From: JBKBIP01 sp046297495
GTDB taxonomy: Bacteria; Planctomycetota; Planctomycetia; Gemmatales; Gemmataceae
Assembly: GCA_046297495.1 (NCBI GenBank)
Contig: JBKBIP010000012.1
Location: forward strand, 86,822 to 150,821
Reading direction: 5' to 3'
DNA length: 64,000 nt
A program made the position numbers and the translations under genes. The notes beneath the pieces were generated by a model. It searched no databases, was not told the DNA's origin, and was given only the letters and a program-made list of their open reading frames with translations. Of the stretch, positions 25,629 to 33,879 are shown piece by piece (within the stretch, counting starts at the first letter, position 1; each line of letters opens with the position of its first letter).

Positions 25629-26921
25629 TTATCCCTTGAACTTGCTCACGATCAACGAGATATTCTGCCCGCCGAAACCGAAACTGTTGCTCAGGGCGTG
25701 TTCGATGTTCTTTTCGCGGGCTTCGTTGGGGATATAGTCCAGGTCGCATTCCGGGTCGGGATATTCGTAATTGATCGTGGGCGGCAAGACGCCGCGGCGC
25801 AGGGCCGTGATGGTGATGATCAGCTCCACGGCGCCGGCGGCGGCAATCAGGTGTCCCAACATGCTTTTGCTGCTGCTCACGGGAATCTGAAAAGCGCCGT
25901 CGCCGAAGACCTTCTTGATGGCCAGCGATTCCACTTGATCGTTGACTTTGGTGCTGGTGCCGTGGGCGTTGACATAACCGATGGCTGATGGCGGCAACCC
26001 GCTGTCACGCAGCGCCCCTTCGATGCAGGCGATGGCCCCTCGGCCTTCGGGGTGGCTGTCGGTGACGCGGAAGGCGTCGGCGGTCGAGCCGTAGCCGGTC
26101 AGCTCAGCATAAATCGGCGCGCCCCGTTTTTGGGCATGTGCCAGCTCTTCCAGAATGAGAATACCGGCCCCTTCCCCCAACACGAAGCCGTCGCGTTTCA
26201 TGTCAAAGGGACGCGATGCTTTCTTTGGCTCATCGTTGTGGGTGGACAGGGCGGTGAGTAGGTTGAAACCGCTCAGGCCCAACTCGTGAATCATGCTGTG
26301 CGATCCGCCCGTCACCATAACGTCGGCATGGTCCTGGCGAATCATCTCGGCGGCCTCGCCGATGGCTTGGCTGCTGGCGGCGCAGGCGGTCAAGCAATTG
26401 TAATTCGGCCCTTGCAGATCGAAGTACTCGGCCAAGTGGCCGGTGGTCGTGTGCAGTTCCTGCTCGAATTCCTTGCTCGGATGGAAGTGCGTCAGCCCGC
26501 CGCGCGCGAAACCAACCGGATCAACGGTGCGCGTTTGCGTGTCATAGACTTGGGCCAACACTTTGACCAGGTGCGGAAAGTCTTGAATCCCCTCGCCGGT
26601 CCCCATGTAGATGCCCATGCGCGTGCGGTCCCCTTGGCCGTCGATCAGGCCGGAGTCGCGCAGCGCTTGCGTGGCGGCGGCGGCGGCGAACTGGGCGTTC
26701 ACGCCGGAATTGTCCCAGCGGCGGGGGTCCTTCACCCAATCACCGAGGTTGAAGTGTTTCACCTCGGCGGCGAACTTGGTGGGGAAGAAGCGAGCATCAA
26801 ACCCCTTGATGAAATCGACGCCGCTGCGCCCTTCGATCTGGGCCTGGTACAGTTCCTCGACGCTGTTGCCCAGCGGCGTGATTACTCCCATGCCCGTTAT
26901 GACGACACGTCTTCGCATCAT
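25629..26921 (-). CDS. Beta-ketoacyl-ACP synthase II-type (catalytically complete)
   Basis: A 430-residue thiolase-fold condensing enzyme. The active-site triad is intact: Cys180 in LTACAASSQ, His320 in NAHGTSTKVND and His357 in SMLGHLIAAAG. It opens RRVVITGMGVITPLG and ends SNSFGFGGQNISLI, typical of FabF. It extends acyl-ACP by two carbons with malonyl-ACP. The next upstream gene is a similar protein that has lost these residues, so the two could form a ketosynthase/chain-length-factor heterodimer. No clear Shine-Dalgarno sequence precedes ATG 26921; four heptamer repeats lie in the gap instead. Confidence 0.95.
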   Translation of the reverse strand: MMRRRVVITGMGVITPLGNSVEELYQAQIEGRSGVDFIKGFDARFFPTKFAAEVKHFNLGDWVKDPRRWDNSGVNAQFAAAAATQALRDSGLIDGQGDRTRMGIYMGTGEGIQDFPHLVKVLAQVYDTQTRTVDPVGFARGGLTHFHPSKEFEQELHTTTGHLAEYFDLQGPNYNCLTACAASSQAIGEAAEMIRQDHADVMVTGGSHSMIHELGLSGFNLLTALSTHNDEPKKASRPFDMKRDGFVLGEGAGILILEELAHAQKRGAPIYAELTGYGSTADAFRVTDSHPEGRGAIACIEGALRDSGLPPSAIGYVNAHGTSTKVNDQVESLAIKKVFGDGAFQIPVSSSKSMLGHLIAAAGAVELIITITALRRGVLPPTINYEYPDPECDLDYIPNEAREKNIEHALSNSFGFGGQNISLIVSKFKG

Positions 26922-26931
26922 TTTTCGATAG

Positions 26932-26959
26932 TTCTTAGTTCTTAGTACTTAGTGCTTAG
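26932..26959. repeat. Heptamer tandem repeat between the two ketosynthase genes
   Basis: TTCTTAG, TTCTTAG, TACTTAG, TGCTTAG in direct succession. TTAGTTCTT (26935-26943) is also the reverse complement of AAGAACTAA (26989-26997), so the transcript could fold here. It occupies the place where the ribosome site of the 25629-26921 gene would be expected. Confidence 0.6.
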
Positions 26960-27007
26960 CTCCTTGTCACGGATCACACGATCTAGCCAAGAACTAAACA
27001 TTAAGGC

Positions 27008-28288
27008 CTAATCGTCCCAGCGGCGCAGAACGGCGGCGCCGCAGTGGCCCATATCGGTGAAACTCAATTTGACGACATACGGCTTGCGGATCGGTCGGGG
27101 TTCCCTGGCGGCGACGGTGATGGGGCAAGCCGGGTCGGGTTCCTCGTAATTCAACGTCGGGGGCAAGCTGCCGTGCCGCAGGGCCAGCAAACTGGCGGCC
27201 AATTCGGTCAAGCCGCTGGCTGCTCCCAAGTTGCCGATGTAACTGGCCAGAGCAAACACTGGCGGTTCCGCGTCGCCGAACGCTTGCTGAATGCCGCGTG
27301 CTTCCCAGGCGTCCACTTCGATGGAGCCGGCGCTGTGGGCGCTGACGTGATCGACTTGGTCAGGACCAATCCCCGCTTCGCGCAGCGCGGTTTGCATGGC
27401 GCGGGCCAAGCCGGCCCCCGTCTTGCCGCGATCATAGGCCGCCCCAAAGCCGACGACCTCGGCATAAATACGGGCGCCGCGGCGCTGGGCGTGTTCCAAT
27501 TCCTCCAGCGCCAAAACGCTGGCTCCCTCGCCGATGACAGTACCATCGCGGTTTTTGTCAAAGGGACGACATGCTTTCTCGGGTTCGTCGTTCCGCTTCG
27601 ATAGTTTCTGGAACAAACATTGCCGCACCAAGCTGAGCGGGTTGATCTTGCTATCCGCCCCGCCAACCACGAAGAAATCAGCCTGATCCCGTTTGAGGAT
27701 GCGGTAGGCTTCCCCCAGAGCCAACAAACTAGCCACGTCGCTTTCGGTGATGGTATTGTTCGGACCTTGCGCGTTGTGCAGGATCGACACATGACAAGCC
27801 AGCATGTTGGGGAGATATTTGAGCATCCACAACGGCGGCATGGTGGCCAGGCCGTGCTCGCCCCACTTGGCCAACTCGACGGCGCCCGGCTGACAATTGG
27901 CGCATAGCACCGAGGCCGGGGCCAATTCTTCCAGCTCGGTGGCGATCAAGCCGGAACCGAACTCGACGCCAAAGCGGGTCGGATCGAGCTTGGTCTTGTC
28001 GATGCAGGCGTCATCCAAAGCCAGCTGGGCGGCAGACACGGCGAATTGGATCGTCCGGGCCATTACCTTCAGGCTCTTGCGTTCCTTCTTGTCGATGTAG
28101 CGTTTGGCATCGAAGTCGAGAATCTCACCGGCAAAATGGATAGGCAAGCCCGACGTGTCCACGGACTGTATGGTCCGTATCCCACTTTGACCCTGCAGCA
28201 AGGCTTGCCAGAAGGAATCCAGTTCTAGCCCGATTGGACTAAGGACCCCCATGCCGGTCAGCACAACTCGCCGGGAAGAAGATGTCAT
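27008..28288 (-). CDS. Ketosynthase homologue lacking the active site (chain-length-factor-like)
   Basis: A 426-residue thiolase-fold protein aligned along its length with its neighbour (RRVVLTGMGVLSPIG start, GPNNTI, VDHVSAHSAG, SFTDMGHCGAAV end). The catalytic Cys is replaced by Asp184 (ITESDVAS), the second His by Asn353 (YIGNLGA), and the nearby Lys is missing; only His318 remains. It should not condense substrates itself. In aromatic type II polyketide, aryl polyene and related systems such a dead partner (KS-beta/CLF) pairs with the active ketosynthase and sets chain length; that role is inferred here from the gene order. The ATG at 28288 was chosen by homology. Confidence 0.9.
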   Translation of the reverse strand: MTSSSRRVVLTGMGVLSPIGLELDSFWQALLQGQSGIRTIQSVDTSGLPIHFAGEILDFDAKRYIDKKERKSLKVMARTIQFAVSAAQLALDDACIDKTKLDPTRFGVEFGSGLIATELEELAPASVLCANCQPGAVELAKWGEHGLATMPPLWMLKYLPNMLACHVSILHNAQGPNNTITESDVASLLALGEAYRILKRDQADFFVVGGADSKINPLSLVRQCLFQKLSKRNDEPEKACRPFDKNRDGTVIGEGASVLALEELEHAQRRGARIYAEVVGFGAAYDRGKTGAGLARAMQTALREAGIGPDQVDHVSAHSAGSIEVDAWEARGIQQAFGDAEPPVFALASYIGNLGAASGLTELAASLLALRHGSLPPTLNYEEPDPACPITVAAREPRPIRKPYVVKLSFTDMGHCGAAVLRRWDD

Positions 28289-28377
28289 AGCACACCTATA
28301 CAAGGCAACGCTTCCCTAAAGCGTCGCTACTCTGTCCCACTATTCTCCGAAAGGCGCGGCAGCGGGACTTATTCACT

Positions 28378-28884
28378 TTAAGCTGAGGGGCTGTCCGTGC
28401 GATTGGCCACGGCCTTGGCCAGTCCCAACATATGCTTCAGCTCGCCGCTGAAGACAAAGTTTTGATCGCCAAACAATTGTTTGGATCGGGATTGATCCAG
28501 ATGAGCGAAGAAAATCTCGGCCTCGGCCACGAGAGCGGGGGCGTCCGCTGAGCCGGCCAGCACTTGGCCGCGTACAATGGCCCCTTCTGGGCGTATACTG
28601 GAGATTTCCACGGCATAGGTCACGGTTTCGCCGGCCAAGACCTCTCGATGAAAACGAGCCTTGGGAATCTTCGCCAGCACGACTTTTTCGCGGTAGTCGT
28701 TGGCCTCACCAACGAGGATGCCCCCCGTTTGGGCCAGACCTTCCAACATCAGCGCGGCAGGCATGACCGGATAGCCGGGAAAATGATCGGCGAAATACTC
28801 TTCCGCCAGACTCAGATTCTTGACCGCCCGCGCTGACCGGCCGCTGTTGAATTCCACGAATCGGTCGATCCAGATCCAACGCAT
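28378..28884 (-). CDS. FabZ-like 3-hydroxyacyl-ACP dehydratase
   Basis: A 168-residue hot-dog protein. The FabZ signature is intact: His34 in FADHFPGYPVMPAALMLEGLAQ and Glu48 fourteen residues later in LMLEGLAQ. VVLAKIPKARFHREVLAGETVTYAVEI gives the central strand pattern of the family. It removes water from 3-hydroxyacyl-ACP. A tail of about 30 residues beyond the usual fold (GDQNFVFSGELKHMLGLAKAV) is extra. It lies between the acyl carrier gene and the dead ketosynthase on the same strand. Confidence 0.9.
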   Translation of the reverse strand: MRWIWIDRFVEFNSGRSARAVKNLSLAEEYFADHFPGYPVMPAALMLEGLAQTGGILVGEANDYREKVVLAKIPKARFHREVLAGETVTYAVEISSIRPEGAIVRGQVLAGSADAPALVAEAEIFFAHLDQSRSKQLFGDQNFVFSGELKHMLGLAKAVANRTDSPSA

Positions 28885-29023
28885 GAAATACGCCCATAGT
28901 TGTGGATGAAGTCGATACGCACGGTCACCTAGCTTACGCGATTCCGCCCATCCGGAGCACGACTCCCCACGGCCATCGGAATCGCCGAAGCCATGCTACT
29001 TCGCCGCACTGTCCACCGATCCG

Positions 29024-29428
29024 TTAGTTGTTATTCGGAGATTCGGCCAACTTGCGCTCGATGTAGCGCGTGATCATATCGACCGTGAACAGGTCGCTGA
29101 TGGCGCTCAACTCCGGGTTTTTCTCGAAGCTGCTCAGGTCGGCGAACGGCATGCGTGCCCGCAGCTCGGCTAGGCCTTTTTCCGTCACCTTGCCGTTTTG
29201 CACGAATTCCGGATCGCCTTGGAAGATCGATTCTGGGAACAATTCGCCGCGCGGAATCTTGATGTTGAACTCACGCTCCAGGCGGAACACGATGTCCAAA
29301 AAGTCGATGGACTCGGCCCCTAAATCGCCTTGCAACGTGGATTCCGGCTTGACTTCGTCTTCGTCCACGTTCAGTGCTTCCACCAACGTGGCCGATACCT
29401 TGCTAAAAATCGCATCCCGATCTGGCAT
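29024..29428 (-). CDS. Acyl carrier protein with C-terminal extension
   Basis: A 134-residue protein. Residues 1-85 are a carrier domain with DLGAESIDFLD, in which Ser40 is the expected phosphopantetheine site (the common motif is DSL; here ESI). About 50 further residues (FADLSSFEKNP to ERKLAESPNNN) form helices not found in housekeeping AcpP of about 78 residues. It should carry the growing chain for the surrounding enzymes. The ATG at 29428 has GGAGGG upstream. A gap of 214 bp separates it from fabG. Confidence 0.88.
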   Translation of the reverse strand: MPDRDAIFSKVSATLVEALNVDEDEVKPESTLQGDLGAESIDFLDIVFRLEREFNIKIPRGELFPESIFQGDPEFVQNGKVTEKGLAELRARMPFADLSSFEKNPELSAISDLFTVDMITRYIERKLAESPNNN

Positions 29429-29642
29429 GGACAGTGCCCTCCACAACAACAATCGAAGCTGAAAAATCAAACCTGCTCAGTGCCCTTGCTGAACAGGGTG
29501 GGTGCCCGTCGCCAAAACGATGAGGGAGATGCTCCGCCGTCCCCCGCGTTCCGCGCTCCGATTTTCTCCACTGAAAATCGGCCACCCTTCTCTGCATCCG
29601 GTTCACGATTCGGCCGGCCGCCGCGCGACCGGCTGGGGGCTT

Positions 29643-30401
29643 TTACCCCGCCACCAAGCCTAAGCTCAGACCGCCATCAACGGTGAGCACTTGGCCCGTC
29701 ATGTAAGCGCTGTCCTCGCTGGCCAAAAAGACGGCCACGCGGGCAATGTCTTGCGATTGACCGATCCGCCGCATGGGGATCACCTTGGTAATGCGATCCC
29801 CGGCCTTGTTGCGGACCGCCTCGCTCATGTCCGTTTCGATGAAACCGGGAGCGATGGCGTTGACGGTCACGTTGCGGCTGGCCAACTCGGCCGCCAAGGC
29901 GCGGGTGAACGAGTTGATCGCTCCCTTGCTGGCGGCATAGTTCGTTTGGCCCTGGTTGACGAAGTCGGCGGCGATGCTAGAGATATTGATGATCCGCCCG
30001 CGCCGTTGCTTCATCATCGGATAGGCCACCGCCTTGCAGAAGTTATACGTGCCGAACAGGTTCGTCGTGATGACCTTCTGCCAGTCGGCTGGCTCCATGC
30101 GCACGAACAAATCGTCGTGGATGATGCCTGCGTTATTGACCAGGATGTCAACTTTACCCCATTCCTTCGTCACTTTCTCGACACAAGCGTTCACGGCGGC
30201 AGCGTCCGCGACATCCACTTGGAAGGCTTGTGCTTTACCGCTGTTGGCGGTGATTTCCTGAATCGCCGCCTCGGCCGCCGCCTGGTTGCCGCGATAGATC
30301 AGGGCCACTGCTGCCCCTTCCGCCGCCAACGCCTCGGCGATGCCGCGACCGATTCCTCGGCTGGCGCCTGTCACGAGAGCGACTTGGTCCTTCAATCTCA
30401 T
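29643..30401 (-). CDS. fabG: 3-oxoacyl-ACP reductase (SDR)
   Basis: A 252-residue short-chain dehydrogenase with VTGASRGIGRGIAEAL (NADPH binding), NNAGI, the Ser of INISSIAADF, and Tyr/Lys in NYAASKGA, ending LTVDGGLSLG. It reduces 3-oxoacyl-ACP to the 3-hydroxy form. Between the two hot-dog dehydratases and next to the acyl carrier gene, it fits one reductive cycle of a type II synthase. AAGGCGG lies before the ATG at 30401. Confidence 0.93.
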   Translation of the reverse strand: MRLKDQVALVTGASRGIGRGIAEALAAEGAAVALIYRGNQAAAEAAIQEITANSGKAQAFQVDVADAAAVNACVEKVTKEWGKVDILVNNAGIIHDDLFVRMEPADWQKVITTNLFGTYNFCKAVAYPMMKQRRGRIINISSIAADFVNQGQTNYAASKGAINSFTRALAAELASRNVTVNAIAPGFIETDMSEAVRNKAGDRITKVIPMRRIGQSQDIARVAVFLASEDSAYMTGQVLTVDGGLSLGLVAG

Positions 30402-30463
30402 CGGTTCACCGCCTTGTGTTAGGTTCGCTCGCCGGTGGCTCGCTTGCTAAACAGTCATTCGGT

Positions 30464-30949
30464 TCATCCCGCCGCCGCCAAGTCGCCATGCAGTAATAGA
30501 TAATGCTGGCGTAGCTCGGTGATGATGCGATCGTCGAGGCTCTTCCACGCTGGATTGCGGTCCCGCAAGTTGTAGCGTGCCACCGCGATCTTGGCGGACA
30601 GCGTTTGTTGCCCCTCGACCTCTCCCTTGGCCTTGAAGCTGGCGAACTGTTCGTCTTTCTCCACCAGCTCCGAAGTGACGACCATACGCCGGCCGGGTTC
30701 CATGAACTGGCCGTATTTGACGTTCTTGGCTTCCCGCAGCACGATCACGCTATGGCGAAAATCCTCGCTGACACGCAAGAGCCAGGCGCTGGCTTCCACC
30801 AGGGTTTGCAGCATCAACACTCCCGGCATCACCGGAAACGTTGGAAAGTGGTCCGCCAAATACTCCTCGCCGAGTGTCAGAATCTTGGCTGCTTTGATGA
30901 GCCGGTCGGGTTCAACTTCCAAGATTCGATCAACGAGGTGAAAACGCAT
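30464..30949 (-). CDS. Second FabZ-like hot-dog protein with Glu-to-Gln change
   Basis: A 161-residue protein similar to the 28378-28884 protein (RFHLVDRIL..., EEYLADHFPTFPVMPGVLMLQTL). His34 of the DHFP motif is present, but the catalytic acidic residue fourteen positions later is Gln48 (LMLQTLVEAS). Classical FabZ needs the Glu, so this may be a weak or non-catalytic partner or bind a different substrate. A GGAAGG site precedes ATG 30949. It is the second gene of the run, counting in the direction of transcription. Confidence 0.85.
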   Translation of the reverse strand: MRFHLVDRILEVEPDRLIKAAKILTLGEEYLADHFPTFPVMPGVLMLQTLVEASAWLLRVSEDFRHSVIVLREAKNVKYGQFMEPGRRMVVTSELVEKDEQFASFKAKGEVEGQQTLSAKIAVARYNLRDRNPAWKSLDDRIITELRQHYLLLHGDLAAAG

Positions 30950-31360
30950 GACATCCTTCCAACACGAAATTCCTATGGGCTAACCACTTGCCGCGTTCTT
31001 GCGCCCAATGGCGTGCGGGAGTATAATCATCCCCCCCGGAGCCGACAAGCCGAATAAACCCTGCCATCGGTACAGCCTGTGGCAGTCTGATTATTGTAAG
31101 AGAACATACTTCTTAAATAAAGAGCGAGCCAGGTTATAGCTTCTCGTGCTTCAGTCTTCTCTCTAGTTTTCCTTGTTGGCGCGTGTTTGGCAATCCAGAA
31201 AGGCTAGAGAAGCCCAGTAAAATAGCTCGCCAAGTTGTATTGGAAGGACTGCGTCAGGTTTGCAAGTTGAGACAGCGCGGAGCATCCTTGCCAAGAAACA
31301 TCGTTGGATCGCCTATATCTATGTCTCGTTTTTGGGGGGTGTGAGTTTAATTTTTTCCGT
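30950..31360. other. Intergenic region within the lipid gene run
   Basis: A 411-bp gap between the upstream SDR and the second FabZ-like gene. AT-rich around 31090-31130 and 31330-31360. No gene was seen. It is long enough to hold a separate promoter for the downstream genes. Confidence 0.4.
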
Positions 31361-32101
31361 TCACATCGTCCGACCGCCATCGACCAGGAGGATTTGGCCG
31401 GTCACGAAGGATGTGCCCAAGGCGAGGTACGCCACGACATCAGCGATGTCTTCCGGGTTGGCGACGCGCCGCATGGGGGTGATCTGGATGGATCGTTCCA
31501 CATGATCTTGATGATCCGCCAGCCAGCGCGTTTGCACCGGGCCAGGGGCGACGGCGTTGACGCGCACGTCGGGGCCGAACGCCTTGGCCAGCGATTTCGT
31601 CATGCAGTTGACCGCCGCCTTGCTGGCCGCGTAGGGGATCGAGCTGCCATGCCCCTGCACCCCCGCCGCCGAGGTGATGTTGACGATGCATCCCTGCCGC
31701 TCCCGCAACAACGGCATGGCGGCCCGGCAACAATAGAAAGTACCCAGTAAATTGACTTGCAGGATGTCGTGCCAGACGGCATCCGTCAGGGCGTCCAGAT
31801 TGGCATGCTCGATGAAATGCGTGGTGCCGGCGTTGTTGACCAGCACATCAAGGCCCCCCAGCTCGTCCCGGCAGCGGGCCACCATATCCCACGCCGCCGC
31901 CGCGTCGCCGACGTTAGCCTGACACAGCAGCGCCGGCACTCCGTGGCGTTCGACTGCGGCCACCGTCTCCCGCGCCTCTGCCTCGGAGCGCGAATAATTG
32001 ACCACGACCGCCAATCCTTCCTTGGCGAAGCGCACCGCAACCGCCCGCCCAATGCCGGTCGCGGAGCCAGTGACCAGGGCGACTCGGTAAGGTTTAGTCA
32101 T
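31361..32101 (-). CDS. SDR-family oxidoreductase (FabG-like)
   Basis: A 246-residue short-chain dehydrogenase: VTGSATGIGRAVAV for nucleotide binding, NNAGT, Ser in NITSAAG and Tyr/Lys in PYAASKAA, with LLVDGGRTM at the end. It is homologous to FabG but distinct from the copy at 29643-30401. It may be a second ketoreductase of the pathway or a general dehydrogenase; a 411-bp gap separates it from the other pathway genes. ATG at 32101. Confidence 0.9.
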   Translation of the reverse strand: MTKPYRVALVTGSATGIGRAVAVRFAKEGLAVVVNYSRSEAEARETVAAVERHGVPALLCQANVGDAAAAWDMVARCRDELGGLDVLVNNAGTTHFIEHANLDALTDAVWHDILQVNLLGTFYCCRAAMPLLRERQGCIVNITSAAGVQGHGSSIPYAASKAAVNCMTKSLAKAFGPDVRVNAVAPGPVQTRWLADHQDHVERSIQITPMRRVANPEDIADVVAYLALGTSFVTGQILLVDGGRTM

Positions 32102-32454
32102 AGCCAAAAGCCTTCTTTAGCGTTTCTTCCGTGACATCTGGGGCTCCGCGTGCGTGAACCGATGAATCGGCCCTACAGCAATAAGGCGTTCTCAAACCAA
32201 GTTGAGGGGGGCGAGCAAGCCAAACCGAAATCAACTCCAGACTTATATCAGTGTATCCTTCGCGAAGCCATCGCCAATGGCATGACGTAATCGCAATAGG
32301 GACATATAATTATCACCATCAAGTTGCGCCACTACTCCAACCCCCCGGCGCGCGCGCCATTTCGCGCGCTCAGCCGTTGCATTTGTCGAGAAAATCCATC
32401 ATCATACCAGGAGGTGCCGTCAAGCCGCACAACTCTTCAAAGGGTGGAGCAGGT
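32102..32454. other. Divergent intergenic region with family 1 half-site
   Basis: A 353-bp gap between the SDR gene (minus) and the PilZ gene (plus). GCGTGAACCGATGAATC at 32152-32168 is a single right half of the family 1 palindrome. AT-rich DNA around 32230-32330 may hold promoters. No gene was seen. Confidence 0.45.
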
Positions 32455-32823
32455 ATGAGTGATCGTCCCCCTCTAGCCGATGACCATGAACGCCGGGCCT
32501 GGGTGCGTTATCCGTGTCAATTGGAAACCATGTATCAACCGGGGCGAGGCCGGTTGGATCAGCGTTGGTGGTTCGCCACGGTGCGCGATATTTCCGCCAA
32601 CGGCATCGGCTTGATTCTCCAACGTCCGTTCGCGCCGGGCGAGCAAATCGCCGTGGCTTTATACAATCCCGCCCAAGATCTGTCTCGCACCGTGGGAGCG
32701 ACTGTCGTTCATGCCGCCCCGCAAGAAGACGGCAACTGGCTCATCGGCTGCACCTTTGTGGAACAACTCACCGAGGGCGAAGTGCTGCACTGCTGGACCA
32801 ACACCTCGGCACCGCCGAAGTGA
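32455..32823 (+). CDS. PilZ domain protein
   Basis: A 122-residue protein. A basic RR-A-WVRYPC motif followed by ATVRDISANGIGLIL gives the two c-di-GMP-binding elements of PilZ (RxxxR-like and D-x-S-x-x-G). It ends after one beta barrel. It probably senses c-di-GMP in the cytosol; the HD-GYP protein encoded at 44366-46708 could be one source of turnover. The ATG at 32455 has GGAG upstream; the open frame extends further 5' but without a good site. Confidence 0.85.
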   Translation: MSDRPPLADDHERRAWVRYPCQLETMYQPGRGRLDQRWWFATVRDISANGIGLILQRPFAPGEQIAVALYNPAQDLSRTVGATVVHAAPQEDGNWLIGCTFVEQLTEGEVLHCWTNTSAPPK

Positions 32824-32938
32824 TGCGCCATGAGGTTCAGTCGCCGCGCGACTGGTTTGGGGGACAGCGAACAACCAACGGGGGCGAGGTCGCTGGGATG
32901 AGGACCTCGCCCCTTGGTGTCAGCCAAACCAACCGATC

Positions 32939-33754
32939 TTAGTATCCCATGTCATTGATGACCTTGGGGGGGAGAATCGGCTCGGCCGACGGAGCGGCGG
33001 GCATATAGTCGTTCTTATCGTCATCTGGCACGACTTTGAGCGTGATCTGGAAGCCGAACTCTTCCTTGCTCGCGCCGTAGAACGGGTCTTTGGGGCTGAT
33101 CCAGAGCGGATCGAGGGCATTGGGGGCGAATTCCGCCGACGGTGCTTTGCACGGTAGCAAGCAGCGCGGGGCGGAGGCGCAAATCGAGAAGCACTGATTC
33201 AGCGTGTAGCAGCCTTCCAAGACCGGCAAGCAGTACGGGCCATCCTGATCGTTAATCGAGAAATTCTTGCCGCCGCAGGCGCTGTGCGCCGGCAGACAGA
33301 TACTCAACAGGTCGCCGCCATGATCGCAGCCGACCGATGCGGTGGCGGTGTTGAGGCTGGCCGAGCCGTTCCCCTTGCAGTGACTGCGAAGCACGCCGAC
33401 GACGCGCCCTTCCAACAGCAGCTTGGCCTTCTTGACCGTATCATCATTGAACTTGATGGTGAAGCATTGGGTCAAGTTGGCGTCATACCCCGAGGAGCAG
33501 CACCGCGTGGGGGTGCAGTACGCCACGGCCACGCCGGTCATGGTCACGACCACGGTGTCGGGGCTGGGGTGTTCGACCTTGATGTTGCCGCCGCCGTGCT
33601 TGGCACAACCGCAAATGCGCGGGCTGGACTGGGCGGAGCGTTTGCCAAGCACGATCTCGACCGATGGACCTTGGGCCATCGCAGGCAGCGGCAGCCAAAC
33701 CGCCCCCAGACCGGCCAGCAGGGACTTGAGCAGCATTCGACGTCCTGTCAACAT
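32939..33754 (-). CDS. Secreted Cys-rich protein of unknown function
   Basis: A 271-residue protein from ATG 33754 with GGAGG upstream. A signal-like N-terminus (LTGRRMLLKSLLAGLGAVWLPLPAMA) is followed by a Cys-rich region: ICGCAKHGGG, AYCTPTRCCSSG, CHGHGG-type CDHGGD, CLPAHSACGG, YCLPVLEGCYTL and ASAPRCLLPC. The number of Cys residues suggests disulfides or a metal site. No family was recognised. Directly downstream of a porin gene on the same strand, separated by 125 bp. Confidence 0.7.
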   Translation of the reverse strand: MLTGRRMLLKSLLAGLGAVWLPLPAMAQGPSVEIVLGKRSAQSSPRICGCAKHGGGNIKVEHPSPDTVVVTMTGVAVAYCTPTRCCSSGYDANLTQCFTIKFNDDTVKKAKLLLEGRVVGVLRSHCKGNGSASLNTATASVGCDHGGDLLSICLPAHSACGGKNFSINDQDGPYCLPVLEGCYTLNQCFSICASAPRCLLPCKAPSAEFAPNALDPLWISPKDPFYGASKEEFGFQITLKVVPDDDKNDYMPAAPSAEPILPPKVINDMGY

Positions 33755-33879
33755 GAGAAAACCTCCATATTTCGCCGCCACTGCACTCGAATTTCTCAGG
33801 AACGGCGGGATACCTTGGGATGGAAAAAGTACCAGTATGATTCGTTCGCGGGAGAGATTGCATGGTCTAGTCACAAGCC

